Position numbers and translations under genes: made by a program. A stretch of 64,000 bases of DNA from Lachnospiraceae bacterium (GTDB lineage Bacteria > Bacillota > Clostridia > Lachnospirales > Lachnospiraceae): positions 124,001-188,000 of the forward strand of contig JAFTKW010000004.1 of the NCBI GenBank assembly GCA_017453065.1. Direction: 5' to 3'. Shown piece by piece: positions 9,318-18,635 of this stretch. The notes below the pieces were generated by a model. The model was given only the letters and a program-made list of their open reading frames with translations. It did not search any database and was not told the origin of the DNA. Numbering within the stretch: the first letter of the stretch is position 1; each line of letters opens with the position of its first letter.

Positions 9318-9467
9318 GTGAGGGCGACGAGGCAAGCGCTAGAAGACAAGCGCACATACTTGTGCTTGCACAAAAGGATGTGCATTTGGCTGATGGCATT
9401 TGCCGACCGCTCATCAGAGCGAGATTCGCAAAGCGTATCTCGTCTCTGTGAGGGCGACGAGACAAGC
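9318..9467. repeat. palindrome-rich intergenic element with direct-repeat ends
   Basis: This fills most of the 319-bp gap before greA. The two ends (9318-9337 and 9448-9467) share GTGAGGGCGACGAG followed by (G/A)CAAGC. Between them lie several inverted repeats: GCACA/TGTGC, TGCACA/TGTGCA, CTGATG/CATCAG with an inner GGC/GCC, and CGAGAT-T-CGC-AAA-GCG-T-ATCTCG (9420-9442). No credible ORF. It looks like a mobile palindromic repeat or a structured RNA; which one cannot be told from one copy. Confidence 0.55.
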
Positions 9468-9479
9468 ACAGACTTGCGC

Positions 9480-9508
9480 TTGACACTGGGCATAAAATCA
9501 AGTATAAT
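9480..9508 (+). promoter_or_regulatory. consensus sigma-A promoter of greA-lysS
   Basis: A perfect TTGACA (9480-9485) and perfect TATAAT (9503-9508) separated by 17 bp. Expected transcript start is near 9515, giving an 80-base leader. Confidence 0.9.
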
Positions 9509-9595
9509 AGCACACGTTAATCTAGGCATCGTGTCCTCTTTGGAGCCATGATATACCAGATTCAGATTGAGTAAATAACAGGAAGGAAGCATATC

Positions 9596-10078
9596 ATGGA
9601 AGAAAAGAAGAACATATTAACCTATGAAGGCTTGCGTAAATATGAGGATGAACTTCACGACCTTAAAGTTGTGAAACGTAAAGAAGTTGCCCAGAAGATT
9701 AAAGAAGCTAGAGAGCAGGGTGACTTGTCCGAAAACGCAGAGTATGATGCAGCGAAAGATGAGCAGCGTGATATCGAGGCTCGTATTGAGGAACTTGAAA
9801 AGATTCTTAAGAATGCAGAAGTGGTAGACGAAGAAGAAGTTGATTTAGACAAAATCAACATTGGATGTAAAGTTACCATCCTTGATATGGAAGAATCCGA
9901 GGAACTTGAATATAAAATTGTTGGTTCTACCGAAGCAAACAGTCTTAAGGGCAAAATCTCCAATGAAAGTCCAGTAGGTCGTGCACTTATGGGCAAAAAG
10001 ATTGGCGATGTAGTAGAAGTAGAAACACAGGTTGGACCTATCAAATACAAGGTATTAGAGATCCAGCGTTCTAACTAA
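9596..10078 (+). CDS. greA: transcription elongation factor GreA
   Basis: 160 residues. It enters the RNA polymerase secondary channel and triggers cleavage of backtracked RNA. The N-terminal antiparallel coiled coil carries the [14 protein letters not shown] tip with the acidic residues needed for cleavage, and the C-terminal FKBP-like domain ends with [14 protein letters not shown]. Strong promoter upstream; lysS follows after 13 bases, so they are co-transcribed. Confidence 0.97.
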   Translation: MEEKKNILTYEGLRKYEDELHDLKVVKRKEVAQKIKEAREQGDLSENAEYDAAKDEQRDIEARIEELEKILKNAEVVDEEEVDLDKINIGCKVTILDMEESEELEYKIVGSTEANSLKGKISNESPVGRALMGKKIGDVVEVETQVGPIKYKVLEIQRSN

Positions 10079-10091
10079 AGGAGAATGAAAA

Positions 10092-11705
10092 GTGGCAGAG
10101 CAGAACTTGGCGCAAAATGTACAGGAGCAGGACCTTAATCAGTTGTTAAAGGTTCGCCGTGAAAAATTAGCAAACCTTCAGGAAGCGGGCAAAGACCCCT
10201 TTCAGATTACAAAATATGATGTAACACATCATACTTTGGACGCGAAGGAACAATATGAAGCTCATGAAGAGAAGACTTTAGCAGGCAGAGTGAAACCAGA
10301 AGTAGAAGGTTTGGATGAAGCGCAGGCTAGAGAAGTTCTGAATGCAGATTACAATGAGAGAAGAGCCATTATGGATGCAAATCCTATCGAGGTTTCCATT
10401 GCTGGCCGTATGATGTTTAAACGTGTCATGGGTAAGGCTTCTTTCTGCAACATTCAGGATTTAAAGGGTAGAATTCAGGTCTACGTGGCTAAAGATGCCA
10501 TTGGAGAAGATGCTTATGCTGATTTCAAGAAATCAGATATTGGCGATATTTATGGTGTTAAGGGATATGTATTCCGTACAAAAACAGGAGAAGTTTCTAT
10601 TCATGCTGTTGAGATGACTATGTTGTCCAAGAGCTTGCAGATTCTTCCTGAGAAATTCCACGGCCTTACAGATACAGATACCCGTTACCGTCAGAGATAT
10701 ACAGACCTTATTATGAACGGCGAAGTAAAGGATACCTTTATCAAGCGTTCTAAGATGATGAAGTGCATCCGTACCTTCCTTGATGGAAGAGGATTCATGG
10801 AAGTGGAAACTCCAATGCTTGTTGCTAACGCAGGTGGTGCAGCAGCAAGACCTTTCGAGACACACTTCAATGCACTTGATGAGGATGTAAAACTTCGTAT
10901 CTCTTTGGAACTTTACCTAAAGAGACTTATCGTTGGTGGTCTTGAGAGAGTATACGAAATTGGTAGAGTATTCCGTAACGAGGGTGTTGACACAAGACAT
11001 AACCCTGAGTTTACACTGATGGAGCTTTATCAGGCATATACAGATTACTATGGCATGATGGAGCTGACAGAGAGCATGTTCCGTTACTTGGCAGAGGAAG
11101 TATGTGGCACCACTACTATCACTTATGGCCCACACACAATCGACTTTGCTAAGCCTTTCGAGAGACTGACTATGATTGAGGCAGTTAAGAAATATGCTGG
11201 CGTTGACTTTGATGAGATTCCAGACACAGCAGCTGCAAAGAAGATTGCAGATGAAAAGCATGTGGAATACGAAGCACGTCATGAAAAAGGTGATATCTTG
11301 AACCTCTTCTTTGAGGAGTTCGTAGAAGATCACTTGATTCAGCCTACCTTTATCATGGATCACCCAGTAGAGATTTCTCCACTGACCAAGCGTAAACCTG
11401 ACAAGCCAGATTATGTAGAGCGTTTTGAACTTTTCATCAACGGATGGGAAATGTGTAACGCTTACTCCGAACTCAACGATCCTATCGATCAGAGAGAACG
11501 TTTCAAGGCTCAGGAAGCAGCGCTTGCAGCGGGTGATGATGAAGCAAACACAACAGACGAAGATTTCATGAATGCTCTTGAAATCGGTATGCCTCCAACA
11601 GGTGGTATCGGCTATGGTCTTGACAGACTTTGTATGCTTCTTACCGACTCTCCAGCAATCAGGGATGTACTTTTGTTCCCGACAATGAAGAGTTTGGATA
11701 AATAA
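10092..11705 (+). CDS. lysS: lysyl-tRNA synthetase (class II)
   Basis: 537 residues. It charges tRNA-Lys. An N-terminal OB-fold anticodon domain (about 60-190) precedes the class II catalytic core: motif 2 is in FRNEGVDTRHNPEFT and motif 3 in GIGYGLDRL near the C-terminus. The start is a GTG at 10092 with AAAGGAGA upstream. A 30-residue N-terminal extension and an insertion between about 360 and 400 make it slightly longer than the roughly 500-residue norm. Confidence 0.97.
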   Translation: MAEQNLAQNVQEQDLNQLLKVRREKLANLQEAGKDPFQITKYDVTHHTLDAKEQYEAHEEKTLAGRVKPEVEGLDEAQAREVLNADYNERRAIMDANPIEVSIAGRMMFKRVMGKASFCNIQDLKGRIQVYVAKDAIGEDAYADFKKSDIGDIYGVKGYVFRTKTGEVSIHAVEMTMLSKSLQILPEKFHGLTDTDTRYRQRYTDLIMNGEVKDTFIKRSKMMKCIRTFLDGRGFMEVETPMLVANAGGAAARPFETHFNALDEDVKLRISLELYLKRLIVGGLERVYEIGRVFRNEGVDTRHNPEFTLMELYQAYTDYYGMMELTESMFRYLAEEVCGTTTITYGPHTIDFAKPFERLTMIEAVKKYAGVDFDEIPDTAAAKKIADEKHVEYEARHEKGDILNLFFEEFVEDHLIQPTFIMDHPVEISPLTKRKPDKPDYVERFELFINGWEMCNAYSELNDPIDQRERFKAQEAALAAGDDEANTTDEDFMNALEIGMPPTGGIGYGLDRLCMLLTDSPAIRDVLLFPTMKSLDK

Positions 11706-11716
11706 AAGATAACAGT

Positions 11717-11755
11717 AAAGGACTTTCCTTTAGAAATTCTAAAGGAAAGTCCTTT
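11717..11755. terminator. bidirectional terminator between lysS and the fucosidase gene
   Basis: A 19-base arm (from AAAGGACTTTCC) is repeated inverted with a one-base centre. T-rich sequence follows on the plus side, and A-rich sequence on the other side serves the minus strand. The two genes converge on it. Confidence 0.9.
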
Positions 11756-12982
11756 TTATTTTGCATAATAGATAGAAAGATCTGTTAGTTTGTGCGGCGC
11801 ACTTTCTTGATCGATTACAACATCTATCTGACAAGTTGAGACGGATGGGAATCGACAAATATGCTTGTGGCCTACGCTGCAGCCCTTGTAGACGAGAATC
11901 TGTCTTCCGTAAGGATAGGGAGTAATGTAAACGCTAAATTCTGTGATATTTTCTCCTAAGTTTAGGTCTTCTGATAGGACAAGGTGGTTTAATAGGGTTG
12001 GCGATTCCAGGGTGATGGAGTAGGCATTGTCTGTGCGTTTTGCCAAAGACATGTCTGCAAGTTTATTCTCGAAGGTATGACGCAAAGCTTCTCCAAACTC
12101 AAGCAGCGCCTTGCAGTCTGCTTCTGGTAGAAGACCTCTTCTATCTGGCGCGATGTTTATGAGCAGGTTGGCGCCTCTGCCCACAGAATAATAGTAAAGC
12201 CCCATCAATTCATCGGTAGATTTGATGGTTTCTATATCAAGGTCGCTGTAAAACCAGTTGTCTCGTCTGATTCGGCAGTCGCACTCCGCAGGAAGAAATC
12301 TGCTGGTGTTCATTGCGCGTTTGTCTTTGGTTAAAACGGAAAAGTCTAAAGAATCCACTAGGTTAAAGTTTGGCATGGGGGCAAGGCCTGCTTCGTTACC
12401 AATCCATCTTACGTCAGGGTCCCACATATTAAATATAAGAATATTGGGCTGAAGAGAGCGAATGACGGAAACGATACGAGTGGTGTCATACTGGTGGTTT
12501 TCGCTGCCACAGCCATCAAACCACAAATAGTCGATTTGACCATAGTTGCCAAGAAGCTCACTAATCTGGTTGATAAAATAGTCGTCATAGTCGGTGGCTT
12601 TGTCGGAACCGAACTGGGCGGGCGAGTAATATAGGCCAATCTTGAGTCCGTATTTGCGACAGGCATCCGTAAATTCTTTTACCACATCTCCATTTCCGTT
12701 TTTCCAAGGTGTATTCTTGACGGAGTAATCGGTATATGCGGATGGCCAGTTGGCGAAACCGTCGTGGTGCTTGCATACCAAGATGGCATACTTGGCGCCT
12801 GCCTGCTTTACGGTGGAAATCCACTGCTTGCAGTCAAGCTGGTCTGGTTGAAACTTATCGGGGCTCATTTCCTGCATGTCCCAATCTTTGTGCCCTTCAT
12901 AAAAGGTGCGAATGCCGAAGTGGAAAAAGGCACCCAACTCCCAATCTAAAAAATCTAATTGTTCTTTTTTAATCTGAGCCAT
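11756..12982 (-). CDS. alpha-L-fucosidase, glycoside hydrolase family 29, cytoplasmic
   Basis: 408 residues, no signal peptide, so intracellular. GH29 features in order: GAFFHFGIRTFYEG near the start, KHHDGFANW (residues 71-79), and YLWFDG with the expected nucleophile Asp156. A C-terminal beta domain from about 330 follows. It hydrolyses terminal alpha-L-fucosides. It lies 16 bases downstream of the AraC regulator on the same strand, divergent from the importer operon, so it is probably induced with it. Absence of a signal peptide fits a substrate imported as an oligosaccharide. Confidence 0.88.
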   Translation of the reverse strand: MAQIKKEQLDFLDWELGAFFHFGIRTFYEGHKDWDMQEMSPDKFQPDQLDCKQWISTVKQAGAKYAILVCKHHDGFANWPSAYTDYSVKNTPWKNGNGDVVKEFTDACRKYGLKIGLYYSPAQFGSDKATDYDDYFINQISELLGNYGQIDYLWFDGCGSENHQYDTTRIVSVIRSLQPNILIFNMWDPDVRWIGNEAGLAPMPNFNLVDSLDFSVLTKDKRAMNTSRFLPAECDCRIRRDNWFYSDLDIETIKSTDELMGLYYYSVGRGANLLINIAPDRRGLLPEADCKALLEFGEALRHTFENKLADMSLAKRTDNAYSITLESPTLLNHLVLSEDLNLGENITEFSVYITPYPYGRQILVYKGCSVGHKHICRFPSVSTCQIDVVIDQESAPHKLTDLSIYYAK

Positions 12983-12998
12983 CTTTTTTCTCCTTTAA

Positions 12999-13892
12999 TT
13001 ATTTCACAGCCTTCTGCTGTTTTTTGCGGAACTTGGAAGGCGATGTGCCTACAAAGTTGTTAAAGACACGATTGAACTGCGAAAAACTACTGAATCCACT
13101 GGCAAAAGCAATATCTGTGATGGGCTTATTGGTGGATATTAGCATGGTCTGTGCATTTCGGATGCGCGTCAATTGTATGTATTCGGTCAGAGTGAAGTTT
13201 GTGACCTTCTTAAACTGATGAGATAGGTAATAACTGCTGATAAAGAACTGGTCTGCAATAGAGTTTAAGGAAAGATCCTCTGTAAAATGGGTGTGAATGT
13301 AAGCGGTGATGCTATATATCTTGTTGGTAATATTGTCAAAGTCTACCTGGTTTTCGTAGACATTCTTGCTCTGATACAGATAGATCAGACTTAAAAACTC
13401 CATGAATTTGTTGTGAATAGACAGATCAGTCAGTTCGTTGGGCGTCTTAGATAGGTAGTAGATATCATTTAACTTTTCAAAAAGAATATCCCTGTATTTG
13501 CCTTCAAAACGATAAAAGGGAAGCTCCTTGTCGAAGATGCTCAAAATCTTTTTGACGTAGGAATCCAGTGGGGCGGGCATGGATGGGAAGGAAAAGTTGA
13601 TGACCAATCGTTTGCAGGTGGCTCCATCGGGATAGGTGGTTTTGTGAAGCAAAGATGGCCTTACTGCAACAATATCCCCGCGCCTAATGTCGTGCCATGA
13701 GCCGTCAATCAGATGCCCGGCCTGCTGGTCGTCTAAGTAGATAAACATTTCATAGAATTGATGGAAATGCTGGAATTCCATATTTACAGTATGGGAGCGC
13801 TCGTCCCAGTCAAAGTAATAAAAGAAAGGGGCTCCGTAGGGGTTGATGCGGATGTCGTATTTTTGTTCGTAGATCAGATTTCCAATTAACAT
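12999..13892 (-). CDS. AraC-family transcriptional regulator
   Basis: 297 residues from the ATG at 13892. An upstream in-frame Met would add 45 unlikely residues, while AAAGGA lies 12 bases before 13892. An N-terminal cupin-like sensing domain (HFHQFYEMFIYLDD, about 30-45) is followed by a C-terminal AraC double helix-turn-helix (about 205-295; ISSYYLSHQFKK and the typical ITDIAFASGFSSFSQFNRVF). Family members usually activate nearby catabolic operons when a sugar binds. The fucosidase gene is just downstream and the importer operon is divergent; these are its obvious targets. Confidence 0.92.
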   Translation of the reverse strand: MLIGNLIYEQKYDIRINPYGAPFFYYFDWDERSHTVNMEFQHFHQFYEMFIYLDDQQAGHLIDGSWHDIRRGDIVAVRPSLLHKTTYPDGATCKRLVINFSFPSMPAPLDSYVKKILSIFDKELPFYRFEGKYRDILFEKLNDIYYLSKTPNELTDLSIHNKFMEFLSLIYLYQSKNVYENQVDFDNITNKIYSITAYIHTHFTEDLSLNSIADQFFISSYYLSHQFKKVTNFTLTEYIQLTRIRNAQTMLISTNKPITDIAFASGFSSFSQFNRVFNNFVGTSPSKFRKKQQKAVK

Positions 13893-14203
13893 AATAAGCA
13901 CGATTCCTTTCAAGATTGCAGAATTTGTCATACTGTTGAAACAATTTGCAAATTTTGTTTTTTGACGTATTGTCGCTTTGACTTGCGAAAGTGTCAAAAA
14001 AATAACAAAATTGGTAAAAATGCACAAATTCGAAGGGCTAAAAGTGTTAAAACTGTTGTCACGACAAGAAAATTATAAAACAAAAAAGCAAATAATGCAA
14101 TGTCTTTAAGCAAAAAGACAACATATGAGTGGTATTTCGTCTATAAACTTGCTAGTCTATACTCATCAGACGGGGGTGGGCCCCGAAAAGGAGGGTATTT
14201 TTT
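13893..14203. promoter_or_regulatory. divergent control region of araC-GH29 and the importer operon
   Basis: 311 bp without a gene. On the plus side, TATACT (14158-14163) is a fair -10 with a poor -35, typical of an activator-dependent promoter. GGAGG before 14204 is the ribosome site. TTTGAC occurs at 13961-13966 and 13977-13982, and its inverse GTCAAA at 13993-13998. All are spaced 16 bp apart and are candidate AraC-type half-sites. A small GGGG/CCCC hairpin lies just before the ribosome site. Confidence 0.55.
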
Positions 14204-16276
14204 ATGAAAAAACTTACAACTCTCTTATTAGTAGCAGCATTGGCAATCGGCACCTTGACAGGATGCGGCGGATCAGGCGGCGAAACTAATAATGTTGAGA
14301 AACCAGTTCAGAGTTCAGAGGTTGTTACACCATCTTCTAGCGAAGTTGTTGAAGATGTAGTAGCTCCTAAGGAAGCACCTATGTTGACAGCTTTGGTTGA
14401 GGCTGGAACACTTCCTGCATTGGACGAAAGAATGCCAGTTGAAGCAGACCGTTTCGTAGAAACAGTTGATGCAACAGGCGCACCACTTTCAATCGGTACT
14501 TATGGCGGAACAATTAACTTGGCAAACGGCGGCGGTAGCTGGGATTTGTCTAGACCAATCACAGAAAGTATCATCCATTACAACACAGATGGCTCTTATT
14601 ATCCAAACGTAATCAAGAGCTTCGAACACAATGATGATTACACAGAGTGGACATTCCATCTCAGAGAAGGAATGAAATGGTCTGACGGTGATGACTTCAA
14701 CGCAGATGACATCACATTCTGGTTCTATATGTGTCACGTTTCCAACTTCGACACAAAGAAGAGCTGGGCAGCACTTGTAGACTACAAAGAAAAAGTTGTT
14801 CAGGAAGACGGCACTGAAAAAGATGTGATTCATCATCCAACACTTACAAAAGTTGATGATTTGACAGTTAAATTCACATTTACAAAAGCTAAATTGCCAG
14901 CTGACTTCATCGAAAACGGTGACTTCAAATGGTGCTGGGCTCCATCTCATTACTTGAATGATTTGATTCCAGATTCCATTTATGTTGAAAATGAATATTG
15001 GCCAGCAACAGGTCTCAGTGATGAGCAGGTTCTCCTCAATGCAAAAGCAAAGGGCATCGATCAGGCTACAATCAAAGACCTTGGTAAAGCAGTAAGCTAC
15101 TATTTCTGGAATGTATCCGGAGTTCCTACACTTAACCCTTACGTTTTGACTACAAAAGAAGGCAACAACACAAAAGATGCTGAACTTTGTATCTTAGAGC
15201 GTAACCCATATTACTGGAAAGTTGACGCAGAAGGCAATCAACTTCCATACTGTGACGCAATCTACTTCCATAAATATTCCGAGACAGGACAGGATCAGTT
15301 GGCATTCCGTTCTAAAGAATTGGATGTTATCAACGTAGGTATGGGCGATATCGCAACAATCCTTGCAGATATGGGCGAAGATGCTCAGCTTAGAGTAATG
15401 TCTGGTTCTAACTGGGGTTCCTACCAGATTACATTTAACTACACTATCGAAGACAAAAACTATGCAGACTTGTTTGCAAACATTAAATTCCGTGAAGCTA
15501 TGTCAATCGCAGTAGACCGTGAACAGGTTTCTGGCCTTTTGACAGACGGATTCCTTGCTCCAGCACAGTGTGCTCCTGCAAAAGGTAACTTTGGTTACGA
15601 TGAAGAGTGGGAGAAGAAGTGGACAAATTATGATGTAGCAGCAGCTAAGAAATTGTTAGAAGAATGTGGCCTTGTAATGGGCGCAGATGGTTTCTATGAT
15701 TTCGCAGATGGCTCTGATTTACTTATCACATTCTATTCCTATACAGAGTCTCTCAACTCCGAAACATCTTATCCTGTACTTGAACAGTACTTCAAAGCAA
15801 TTGGTATCAATTGTGCAAACAAAGACCTTGCTGTAGAAGCATTCGACCAGGAAATCGACAACAACACATGGTGTGCAGTTTTAGGACCTCACACATCCAT
15901 CGGTGGCCTTTCTCTTAGAGACCGTGTTGCTCCATTCGTTCCTGTTCAGGAAGCAGCTGAATGGTACGGCGAATACGGTGCTTGGTATGGCACAGGCGGA
16001 GCTGAAGGTGTAGAACCTACTGGCGATATGGCTGAGCTGCTTAAGATTTATGAGCAGTGGGCAGCTGAAAAAGATTCTGCTAAGAGAGATGAACTCTCCT
16101 TGAAGATTTATGATATTCACAAAGCAAATCTTTGGTCAATTGCATACTTAGAGGGCGAAGGAACATATACACTCATTAGCTCTAAACTTGGAAACTATCC
16201 TAAGGATTTAGTATCTGCTGACTTATATCAGTATGCTAACATTGCACACTACTGGACAATGTACAAAACTGAATAG
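14204..16276 (+). CDS. extracellular solute-binding lipoprotein, SBP_bac_5 family
   Basis: 690 residues. The signal peptide ends in a lipobox (LTGC, Cys at about residue 21), then a Gly/Ser/Glu-rich tether, then an SBP_bac_5 domain (about 85-640; YEHNDDYTEWTFHLREG-type region near 145). It captures ligand outside the membrane and hands it to the permeases encoded next. The family is called peptide/nickel-binding, but several members (for example Thermotoga opp-type systems) carry oligosaccharides. The glycosidase neighbours favour a glycoside here. The C-terminal half is longer than in typical DppA. Confidence 0.92.
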   Translation: MKKLTTLLLVAALAIGTLTGCGGSGGETNNVEKPVQSSEVVTPSSSEVVEDVVAPKEAPMLTALVEAGTLPALDERMPVEADRFVETVDATGAPLSIGTYGGTINLANGGGSWDLSRPITESIIHYNTDGSYYPNVIKSFEHNDDYTEWTFHLREGMKWSDGDDFNADDITFWFYMCHVSNFDTKKSWAALVDYKEKVVQEDGTEKDVIHHPTLTKVDDLTVKFTFTKAKLPADFIENGDFKWCWAPSHYLNDLIPDSIYVENEYWPATGLSDEQVLLNAKAKGIDQATIKDLGKAVSYYFWNVSGVPTLNPYVLTTKEGNNTKDAELCILERNPYYWKVDAEGNQLPYCDAIYFHKYSETGQDQLAFRSKELDVINVGMGDIATILADMGEDAQLRVMSGSNWGSYQITFNYTIEDKNYADLFANIKFREAMSIAVDREQVSGLLTDGFLAPAQCAPAKGNFGYDEEWEKKWTNYDVAAAKKLLEECGLVMGADGFYDFADGSDLLITFYSYTESLNSETSYPVLEQYFKAIGINCANKDLAVEAFDQEIDNNTWCAVLGPHTSIGGLSLRDRVAPFVPVQEAAEWYGEYGAWYGTGGAEGVEPTGDMAELLKIYEQWAAEKDSAKRDELSLKIYDIHKANLWSIAYLEGEGTYTLISSKLGNYPKDLVSADLYQYANIAHYWTMYKTE

Positions 16277-16304
16277 TCTTTAAAAGAACAAAAACTATTT
16301 TTTT

Positions 16305-16341
16305 CCGGAGGCGGGAACCGGTTTCCGCCTCCGGTTTTTTT
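16305..16341 (+). terminator. intra-operon terminator/attenuator after the binding-protein gene
   Basis: A 13-bp stem (from CCGGAGGCGG, 16305-16317 with 16322-16334, one G-U) with loop CCGG, followed by seven T. It lies between the binding protein and the first permease. It probably lowers permease expression relative to the binding protein. Confidence 0.88.
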
Positions 16342-16359
16342 CAGAAAGGAACTTTTCTA

Positions 16360-17490
16360 ATGGATGATATTATGAACAAATCAGAAAACATGCATGAAAA
16401 TAATCCGAAGAAAACCGTAATAGAAGCAATAAAAGACTTTTTTGCAAGGGATCTGGTACAGTACATCTTGAAACGTATCTTGATGTTTATTCCAACTTTG
16501 TTTTTAATATCAGTCTTGGTTTTCTTCGTAATTCAGCTCCCACCGGGAGACTTTGTTACATCTCATATTGCAAAACTTGCAACAGAAGGTGAAATCGTAG
16601 ACGCTGCAGCAGCCCAGGCGATGAGAGAAGACTATGGCTTAGACTTGCCAATGTGGCAACAGTATGTGAAATGGGTAAAAGATATTATCTGGACCTCATC
16701 AGATTCCACCTACTACAGATTATATGAATCTCATCACAACTGGAAATATTCCTTCGCTTATGGTAGAGATGTATGGGATGTTGTAGATGACCGACTTGGC
16801 TTAACCATTTTGGTTACGGCAATTATTATGATTTTCCAGTATGCAGTATCACTGCCAATTGCAGTATATGCATCCACACATCAGTATTCTGTAGGAGATT
16901 ATGTATCTTCCATCATAGGATTTTTGGGAACGGCGATTCCGAACTTTATCCTTGCCATCATACTGATGTACCTGTCGTATGTATGGACGGGAAATGCCAA
17001 CGTAGGTTTGTTCTCGCAAGATATGTTGGTAAATGGTATTAGTTTAGCGAACTTTGGTGACTTCCTAAAACGTATGATTATTCCAATCATTGTTATTGGT
17101 ACCAGCGGTACCTGCGGAATCATCCGATCTGTACGCGCCCAGATGCTTGATGAAGTATCCAAACAGTATGTTTTGACTGCTAGAGCAAAAGGCGTGTCCG
17201 AGAGAACTATCGTTATGAAGTATTGCTTTAGAGCAGCTATCAACCCTACCGTTTCTGGTTTGGGTGGCGTTCTTTCCAGCTTGTTCTCTGGCTCAACTGT
17301 AACAGCGATGGTTTTGAATATGCAGATTCAGGGACCAGTCCTTTTCGAAGCATTGAAGGTACAAGATATGTACCTTGCAGGTGCAATCGTAATGGTTCAG
17401 GCAGTATTGGTAGTTATCGGTATCTTGTTTGCTGATATTGCTTTGGCATTCTTGGATCCTAGAATCCGTTACTCAGGAGGTGGAAGATAA
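16360..17490 (+). CDS. ABC transporter permease, DppB/OppB type
   Basis: 376 residues. Six membrane helices follow a roughly 35-residue cytoplasmic N-terminus. A large external loop after helix 1 includes PPGDF. The EAA loop that contacts the ATPase is at ARAKGVSERTIVMKYCFRAA (about 278-297). It overlaps the next permease by one base (TAATG). It forms the channel together with the next permease. Confidence 0.93.
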   Translation: MDDIMNKSENMHENNPKKTVIEAIKDFFARDLVQYILKRILMFIPTLFLISVLVFFVIQLPPGDFVTSHIAKLATEGEIVDAAAAQAMREDYGLDLPMWQQYVKWVKDIIWTSSDSTYYRLYESHHNWKYSFAYGRDVWDVVDDRLGLTILVTAIIMIFQYAVSLPIAVYASTHQYSVGDYVSSIIGFLGTAIPNFILAIILMYLSYVWTGNANVGLFSQDMLVNGISLANFGDFLKRMIIPIIVIGTSGTCGIIRSVRAQMLDEVSKQYVLTARAKGVSERTIVMKYCFRAAINPTVSGLGGVLSSLFSGSTVTAMVLNMQIQGPVLFEALKVQDMYLAGAIVMVQAVLVVIGILFADIALAFLDPRIRYSGGGR

Positions 17491-18617
17491 TGGCATTGTT
17501 TAAAAAGAAACAGAAATCTAAAGAAGATTATTATCTTGCATCTCAGTGGACTTTGATGATCAGAAAGCTTAGAAAACATAAGCTGGCGCAGCTCTCCTTG
17601 TTCGTGCTCATGATTTTGTATGTGTGTGCTTTGTTTGCAGATTTTCTTGCGCCATATGGCCTGGAAGAGTTTGATGCTCTTTACAAGAACAGCGCACCTA
17701 CCAAAATCCATTTCGAATATGAAGGAGAGAATGTAGGTCCACATATTTATAAACTTCAGAAATCAATTAACCGCGAAGACTTTTCTGTAACCATTACAGA
17801 AGATACTTCCGAGTATTACAAGATAGAATTTTTTGTAAAAGGCCCAGAATACAAGATTTTGGGACTCATTCCTTGTGACATCCATCTGTTTGGTGTAGGC
17901 GAGGGAAGCAATGGTGGTACAGGTGCTAAACTATTTTTGTTCGGTGCAGATTCCTTAGGACGAGATATTTTCTCCAGAGTATTGCATGGAGCAAGAATTT
18001 CCCTGACTATCCCATTCGCAAGTGCCATCATCAGTTTCTTCCTTGGTATTACCATCGGATCTATTTCCGGCTACTTTGGAGGAACTCTTGATATCATTAT
18101 TCAGCGTATTATCGAGGTGATGGGCGCGGTTCCACAGATTCCTCTTTGGCTTGCTCTTTCAGCGGCAATCCCTCCAGGAATCTCAACCGTTAAGATGTAC
18201 TTCTACATTACCATCATCCTGTCCTTCATCAACTGGACTGGTATGGCTCGTGTAGTTAGAGGTAAGTTCCTGTCACTTAAGAATGAAGATTACGTCATGG
18301 CAGCCAGACTTTCTGGCGTGTCTACCTGGAAGATTATCTGGAAGCACTTGGTTCCAGGCTTCATGAGTTACTTGATTGTTTCCATGACACTGAGTATTCC
18401 AGGCTCTATCGTAGGTGAAACATCCATGTCTTATTTGGGACTTGGTATCAAGTCTCCTGCAACTAGCTGGGGTGTACTTTTACAGGAAGCCAGCTCCGTT
18501 ACAGACGTGGCAAGTAACCCACACAAATTGATTCCAATTATTTTCGTAACTATCACAGTTCTTGCCTATAACTTCCTTGGCGATGGACTTCGTGATGCAG
18601 CAGACCCTTACAAGTAA
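17490..18617 (+). CDS. ABC transporter permease, DppC/OppC type
   Basis: 375 residues. An N-terminal OppC_N segment with the first helix (about 30-50) is followed by a loop of about 100 residues that is longer than usual. Five helices then surround the EAA motif (ARLSGVSTWKIIWKHLVP, about 270-287). The start overlaps the preceding stop by one base. The enlarged external loop may relate to the non-peptide ligand. Confidence 0.93.
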   Translation: MALFKKKQKSKEDYYLASQWTLMIRKLRKHKLAQLSLFVLMILYVCALFADFLAPYGLEEFDALYKNSAPTKIHFEYEGENVGPHIYKLQKSINREDFSVTITEDTSEYYKIEFFVKGPEYKILGLIPCDIHLFGVGEGSNGGTGAKLFLFGADSLGRDIFSRVLHGARISLTIPFASAIISFFLGITIGSISGYFGGTLDIIIQRIIEVMGAVPQIPLWLALSAAIPPGISTVKMYFYITIILSFINWTGMARVVRGKFLSLKNEDYVMAARLSGVSTWKIIWKHLVPGFMSYLIVSMTLSIPGSIVGETSMSYLGLGIKSPATSWGVLLQEASSVTDVASNPHKLIPIIFVTITVLAYNFLGDGLRDAADPYK

Positions 18618-18635
18618 ACACGGGAGGTAAATGAA

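Noticed and set aside
14489-14950. Antisense ORF in the solute-binding protein gene
   Set aside because: Lies wholly inside the sense gene and shows no protein-like features.
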